Shown here: positions 5,633-9,059 of the stretch, in pieces
Position numbering within the stretch: position 1 is the stretch's first letter
Layout: each line of letters starts with the position of its first letter
NCBI GenBank assembly: GCA_030655735.1
Contig: JAUSPK010000157.1
Coordinates: forward strand, 1-9,059
Direction: 5' to 3'
Length of the DNA stretch: 9,059 nt
From: Syntrophales bacterium
Lineage (GTDB): Bacteria; Desulfobacterota; Syntrophia; Syntrophales; UBA2210
Program-made: the position numbers and the translations under genes
Notes under the pieces: model-generated
What the model saw: the letters and a program-made list of their open reading frames with translations, nothing else
The model's database searches: none
What the model was told of the DNA's origin: nothing

Positions 5633-7663
5633 ATGGCTGCCGGAAAACTTTCAAAAACAAGAAATATAGGGATCATCGCCCATATCGACGCGGGAAAGAC
5701 CACCGTAACGGAGCGGATACTCTACTACACCGGCAAGACCCACAAGCTGGGCGAGGTGCATGACGGTGAAGCGGTCATGGACTGGATGGCACAGGAGCAG
5801 GAACGGGGGATAACCATTACCTCCGCCGTCACGACCTGCCTCTGGAAAGACCATGAGATACACATCATTGACACCCCCGGGCATGTAGACTTCACTATAG
5901 AGGTTGAGCGATCCCTCAGGGTGTTGGACGGGGTGCTGGCCGTATTCTGCGCCGTCGGGGGAGTAGAAACGCAATCTGAAACGGTATGGCACCAAGCGGA
6001 CAAGTATCGCGTTCCCAAGATAGCATTCATCAACAAGATGGACCGGGTGGGTGCAGACTACTGGGGCACGATACGGATGATGAAAGAGAGATTCAACTCC
6101 ATCCCCCTTCCGATCCAGATACCCTATATAAAAAATGAAACCTTTCAGGGGGTGATCGATCTTATCGGCCAGAAATTGATCACCTGGGATGAAGAAGCCC
6201 TCGGGCTGTTGTACGACACGTCCGATATTCCTTCAGATATGCTGTCCGAAACAGCAAAGTACCGGGAGAAGCTGGTCGAAACACTCGCGGAGATCGATGA
6301 CGTCATCGCCGAAAAATATCTGGAGGGGGCCGAGATTACCGAAAATGAACTTATTCAATCGGTCAGGAATGTGACCCTCTCACTCAGAGTAGTACCGGTT
6401 ATGTGCGGCACGGCCCTGCGTAACAAGGGGGTTCAACCGGTTCTCGATTCTGTCACTCATTTTCTCCCCTCTCCTGAAGATATGCCTCCCGTTGAAGGGA
6501 TCAACCCCGTAACGAAAGAGGTTGAGAAACGCCGGAGTAGCGTCAAGGATCCGCTCGCAGCCATCGCATTCAAGGTCATACTGGATGAGGGAAGAAAGAT
6601 GACCTATATGAGGATATACTCCGGAAAAATGAAGGTGGGGGAGGATGTCTACAATGCGAGCAAGGGGAAAAATGAGAAGGTCTCCCGGCTTCTCAAGATG
6701 CACTCCAACAAGCGGGAGCGTGTCAGCGAGGCCAGGGCCGGGGATATCATTGCGGTGATAGGTCTGAAGGATACCTCCACGGGTGATACCATATGCGATG
6801 AAGCCCACCCGATCATCCTTGAACGGATAGAGTTCTACGAGCCGGTCATCAGTCAGGCCATTGAGGCTAAGACACCCGGAGATCAGGAGCGATTATTACT
6901 CGCCCTTGAAAAACTGGCAAGCGAAGACCCCACCCTCAAGATCAAATATGACGACGAAACGGCACAGACCATTATCTCCGGAATGGGCGAGCTCCATCTT
7001 GAGATAGTCATCGACAGGCTCATACGGGAATTTCACACCAATGTGAACATTGGCAAACCCAAGGTTGTCTATCGGGAGACGATAGACAAAGAAACAGACG
7101 TGGAAGAGACCTTCGACCGGAAGCTTGGGGACAAGAAGCACTTCGGCCACGTTGCCCTGCACCTGGAACCCGGTGAGCGGGGAGGAGGCCTGGTGGTGAT
7201 CGATGAAATCAGCAGTGACGTTATTCCCCCTGAGTTCCACGCCATTATGGAAGAAGGTATCCGGGATGCAGCCCTCAGTGGCGCGATAGCCGGCTACCCG
7301 GTCGTGGATGTGAAAGTGCGGATGATCGGCGGCTCTTTCAGGGAAGGGGAATCGACACAGCTGGGCTACAGGATAGCCGCTTCAACGGCCTTTTCAAACG
7401 GATGTTCACGTGCACAGCCCGTTCTCCTCGAACCCATCGTTGAGGTGGATATCATAACACCGGGCGAATTCATGGGCGAGGTCATCGGAAACATCAACGC
7501 GAGAAAAGGAGAGGTGGAACGGATAAACCATAAAGATCCCATCAGCGAGATCAAGGCCCGTGTCCCCCTGAAACAGATGTTCGGATATTCGACCGACCTG
7601 CGGTCGGTCACCCAGGGGAGGGGAACCTTCTCGATGCAGTTTCTGAAATATGATAAGGCATAA
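5633..7663 (+). CDS. fusA: Elongation factor G, paralogue of the str-operon type
   Basis: At 676 residues this is slightly shorter than canonical EF-G (about 690-704). It is a cytoplasmic GTPase that acts on the ribosome in translocation and/or recycling. All GTPase motifs are present: G1 AHIDAGKT (16-23), switch I RGITIT (58-63), G3 DTPGH (80-84), G4 NKMD (134-137) and G5 CGTA (258-261). Domains II-V follow, with MGELHLEIVIDR in domain III, MFGYSTDLRS and the ending FLKYDKA in domain V. Two domain IV tip loops differ from E. coli EF-G: GGRGQYGHV is replaced by LGDKKHFGHV, and the YHDVDSS region by FREGEST, putting R570 at the place of the tip histidine H583. It lies away from rpsL, rpsG and tuf, so a second EF-G is likely elsewhere in the genome. 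The start ATG follows the GerMN stop by 15 bases with only a distant AAGGG. Confidence 0.93.
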   Translation: MAAGKLSKTRNIGIIAHIDAGKTTVTERILYYTGKTHKLGEVHDGEAVMDWMAQEQERGITITSAVTTCLWKDHEIHIIDTPGHVDFTIEVERSLRVLDGVLAVFCAVGGVETQSETVWHQADKYRVPKIAFINKMDRVGADYWGTIRMMKERFNSIPLPIQIPYIKNETFQGVIDLIGQKLITWDEEALGLLYDTSDIPSDMLSETAKYREKLVETLAEIDDVIAEKYLEGAEITENELIQSVRNVTLSLRVVPVMCGTALRNKGVQPVLDSVTHFLPSPEDMPPVEGINPVTKEVEKRRSSVKDPLAAIAFKVILDEGRKMTYMRIYSGKMKVGEDVYNASKGKNEKVSRLLKMHSNKRERVSEARAGDIIAVIGLKDTSTGDTICDEAHPIILERIEFYEPVISQAIEAKTPGDQERLLLALEKLASEDPTLKIKYDDETAQTIISGMGELHLEIVIDRLIREFHTNVNIGKPKVVYRETIDKETDVEETFDRKLGDKKHFGHVALHLEPGERGGGLVVIDEISSDVIPPEFHAIMEEGIRDAALSGAIAGYPVVDVKVRMIGGSFREGESTQLGYRIAASTAFSNGCSRAQPVLLEPIVEVDIITPGEFMGEVIGNINARKGEVERINHKDPISEIKARVPLKQMFGYSTDLRSVTQGRGTFSMQFLKYDKA

Positions 7664-7672
7664 CCATTCGCC

Positions 7673-7676
7673 GAGG
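7673..7676 (+). promoter_or_regulatory. Shine-Dalgarno of the sigma54 activator gene
   Basis: GAGG lies 7 bases before the ATG at 7684 and fixes that start. It sits in the middle of a small inverted repeat TCGCC (7668-7672) / GGCGA (7675-7679), whose 2-base loop makes the full stem strained; a shorter pairing could partly mask the site. Confidence 0.5.
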
Positions 7677-7683
7677 CGATCCT

Positions 7684-9059
7684 ATGAGCCCTGATTTCTT
7701 TTACTCTACCGAACGCATACTGGAATGCTTCTTCCGCATGGGCGCCCTGGTCGCGGCCCCCTTCAGCTTCGACGATACCCTTCAGAAGATCCTGGATGAA
7801 GCGGTCGAGACAATGGGTTTTCACCGGGGAGTCATATGCCTGCTGGACGAGGAAAAAGAAAATCTGGTCACCAAGGTCGTCAAGAACTACAACCCTGAGG
7901 AGGCAAAGAGGGCATTTTCACGAAAGCTGAGCCTAGCAAGACACGATTGTCTCGTAACAAGCGTCGCAAGGACCGGCAGCTACATCGTCCTCGAAGATTC
8001 TGAAACAGATCCCCGGATGACACCCACAGACCGCAAACTCAGCACCCTCTACAGTGGCGGTGGAGAGGGAGGCTTCTATTCGGCCTTCTGCGGACCCCTC
8101 AAGATACAGGATGATATCATCGGTATCATAGCGGTGTGGTACGAGAGAAAGACGATATTTCCACCGGAAGTGATCAGCACCCTCATGACCTTTGCAAATC
8201 ATATCAGCGTCGTCATACATAACCTGCGGCTCTTTGAAGGCAATAGCCAGAAAATAAATAGGCTTTTGATATTGCAGGAAGCGGTATCCCAGCTGAATTC
8301 GAGTTATGACCTGGATAAGATACACAAAATCTTGATACACAACGCCATCAGAATAGGGGAAGCAGACAGGGCCCTTCTCTACTTCCTGGACATCGAAAAG
8401 GGGAGTTTTTTGATAAGCGACGGCAAGCAATTGTTTTCGGACGAAAACAACATATACTATCCTAAGATACCGCACAGTATCATCCAGAAGGCCCTGGATG
8501 AGGAAACGATGATAACTCAGGCCCCGAACCAGGAGGCGGCCACACACCCCATATTCGACGGCTACACCTCCGAGATAGCCATTCTCCTGAGTATAAAGAG
8601 CAAGTTCAAGGGCATCTTGTATCTTGGCAAAAAACAGGGGGGCTACTCACGAGACCAGAAAAGTCTCCTCGATATTCTTATCATCAACGCCGCCGTCTCA
8701 TATGACAACGCAATCATGCACTCTCTACTTTCCCTGGAGGCAAAAACCCTGAAGACGGAAGTTGAGATGCTCAAGGAGAGGGAAAACAAGCTGTTGGGCT
8801 TTCACAATATCATAGGGAATTCCAGTAAGATGCTGGACATATTTCAGCTGATAAAGGATGTCGCCCGACACAATACCAGTGTCCTCATACAGGGAGAAAG
8901 CGGTACCGGGAAAGAATTGATAGCCCGCGCTGTTCACCGGCAGAGCATGAGAAAATCAAAACCCTTTGTGGAGGTAAATTGCGCGGCGATACCGGGAACT
9001 CTGCTGGAGAGTGAACTCTTCGGCTACGAGGCCGGGGCCTTCACCGATGCCAGGAAAAG
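7684..9059 (+). CDS. Sigma54-dependent transcriptional activator with two GAF domains (5' part, continues past the window)
   Basis: The open frame has no stop and runs off the right edge; 458 residues are visible. Two GAF sensor domains come first, at about 27-183 and 208-345, with no N-terminal receiver domain, an FhlA/NorR/NifA-like plan in which the GAF domains bind a small ligand or metal centre. A helical linker (about 349-371) leads to the AAA+ domain beginning near 374. Walker A is GESGTGKE (404-411), followed by VNCAAIPGTLLESELFGYE and the sigma54-contacting loop GAFTDA (451-456). The more common form is GAFTGA; the Asp variant is seen in many relatives. The Walker B region and the Fis-type HTH expected at the C-terminus are beyond the window. 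It follows the EF-G stop by 20 bases, so it is probably on the same transcript. The ligand and targets are unknown. Confidence 0.92.
   Translation, partial: MSPDFFYSTERILECFFRMGALVAAPFSFDDTLQKILDEAVETMGFHRGVICLLDEEKENLVTKVVKNYNPEEAKRAFSRKLSLARHDCLVTSVARTGSYIVLEDSETDPRMTPTDRKLSTLYSGGGEGGFYSAFCGPLKIQDDIIGIIAVWYERKTIFPPEVISTLMTFANHISVVIHNLRLFEGNSQKINRLLILQEAVSQLNSSYDLDKIHKILIHNAIRIGEADRALLYFLDIEKGSFLISDGKQLFSDENNIYYPKIPHSIIQKALDEETMITQAPNQEAATHPIFDGYTSEIAILLSIKSKFKGILYLGKKQGGYSRDQKSLLDILIINAAVSYDNAIMHSLLSLEAKTLKTEVEMLKERENKLLGFHNIIGNSSKMLDIFQLIKDVARHNTSVLIQGESGTGKELIARAVHRQSMRKSKPFVEVNCAAIPGTLLESELFGYEAGAFTDARK

Noticed and set aside
7933..8547. 204-codon open frame antisense to the sigma54 activator
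   Set aside because: It lies wholly opposite the well-supported GAF region and its translation has no domain-like pattern; it is a shadow of the real gene.

Overview
The window comes from a Gram-negative bacterial chromosome of moderate GC content. A lipobox lipoprotein with TPRs, a periplasmic LysM protein, a sigma54-dependent activator and a second-type EF-G far from the usual rpsL-rpsG-fusA-tuf cluster together suggest Desulfobacterota ('deltaproteobacteria') or Nitrospirota. This is inferred from gene content only; no marker in the window fixes the taxon. I see no insertion sequence, CRISPR array, tRNA, rRNA or phage gene.

Layout. Positions 1-173 hold no gene. A two-gene minus-strand operon runs from about 2834 down to 174. 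Its first gene (2788-1148) encodes an exported protein with two LysM domains and a C-terminal part I do not recognise. Its second gene, starting at a TTG that overlaps the first gene's stop, encodes a PP-loop tRNA-thiolation-type enzyme. A strong sigma70-type promoter lies just upstream of the LysM gene. Positions 2789-3230 form a divergent intergenic region that is unusually long and carries several hairpins, two of which cannot form together. From 3231 everything runs on the plus strand: a 68-residue helical protein, an HD-domain 5'-nucleotidase-like phosphohydrolase one base later, and a TPR lipoprotein. After a 196-base gap with its own consensus-like promoter come a membrane-anchored GerMN-domain protein, an elongation factor G paralogue, and the start of a GAF-GAF-AAA+ sigma54 activator that runs off the right edge.

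Working together. The two halves look like ordinary cell-envelope and translation/nucleotide housekeeping rather than a single pathway. Nucleotide clean-up (HD protein), tRNA sulfuration (PP-loop enzyme) and ribosome function (EF-G) are linked only by proximity. I did not find a clear new defence or mobile system. The places most worth a second look are the structured divergent intergenic region, the EF-G with altered domain IV tip loops, the orphan C-terminal region of the LysM protein, and the cysteine set of the PP-loop enzyme.
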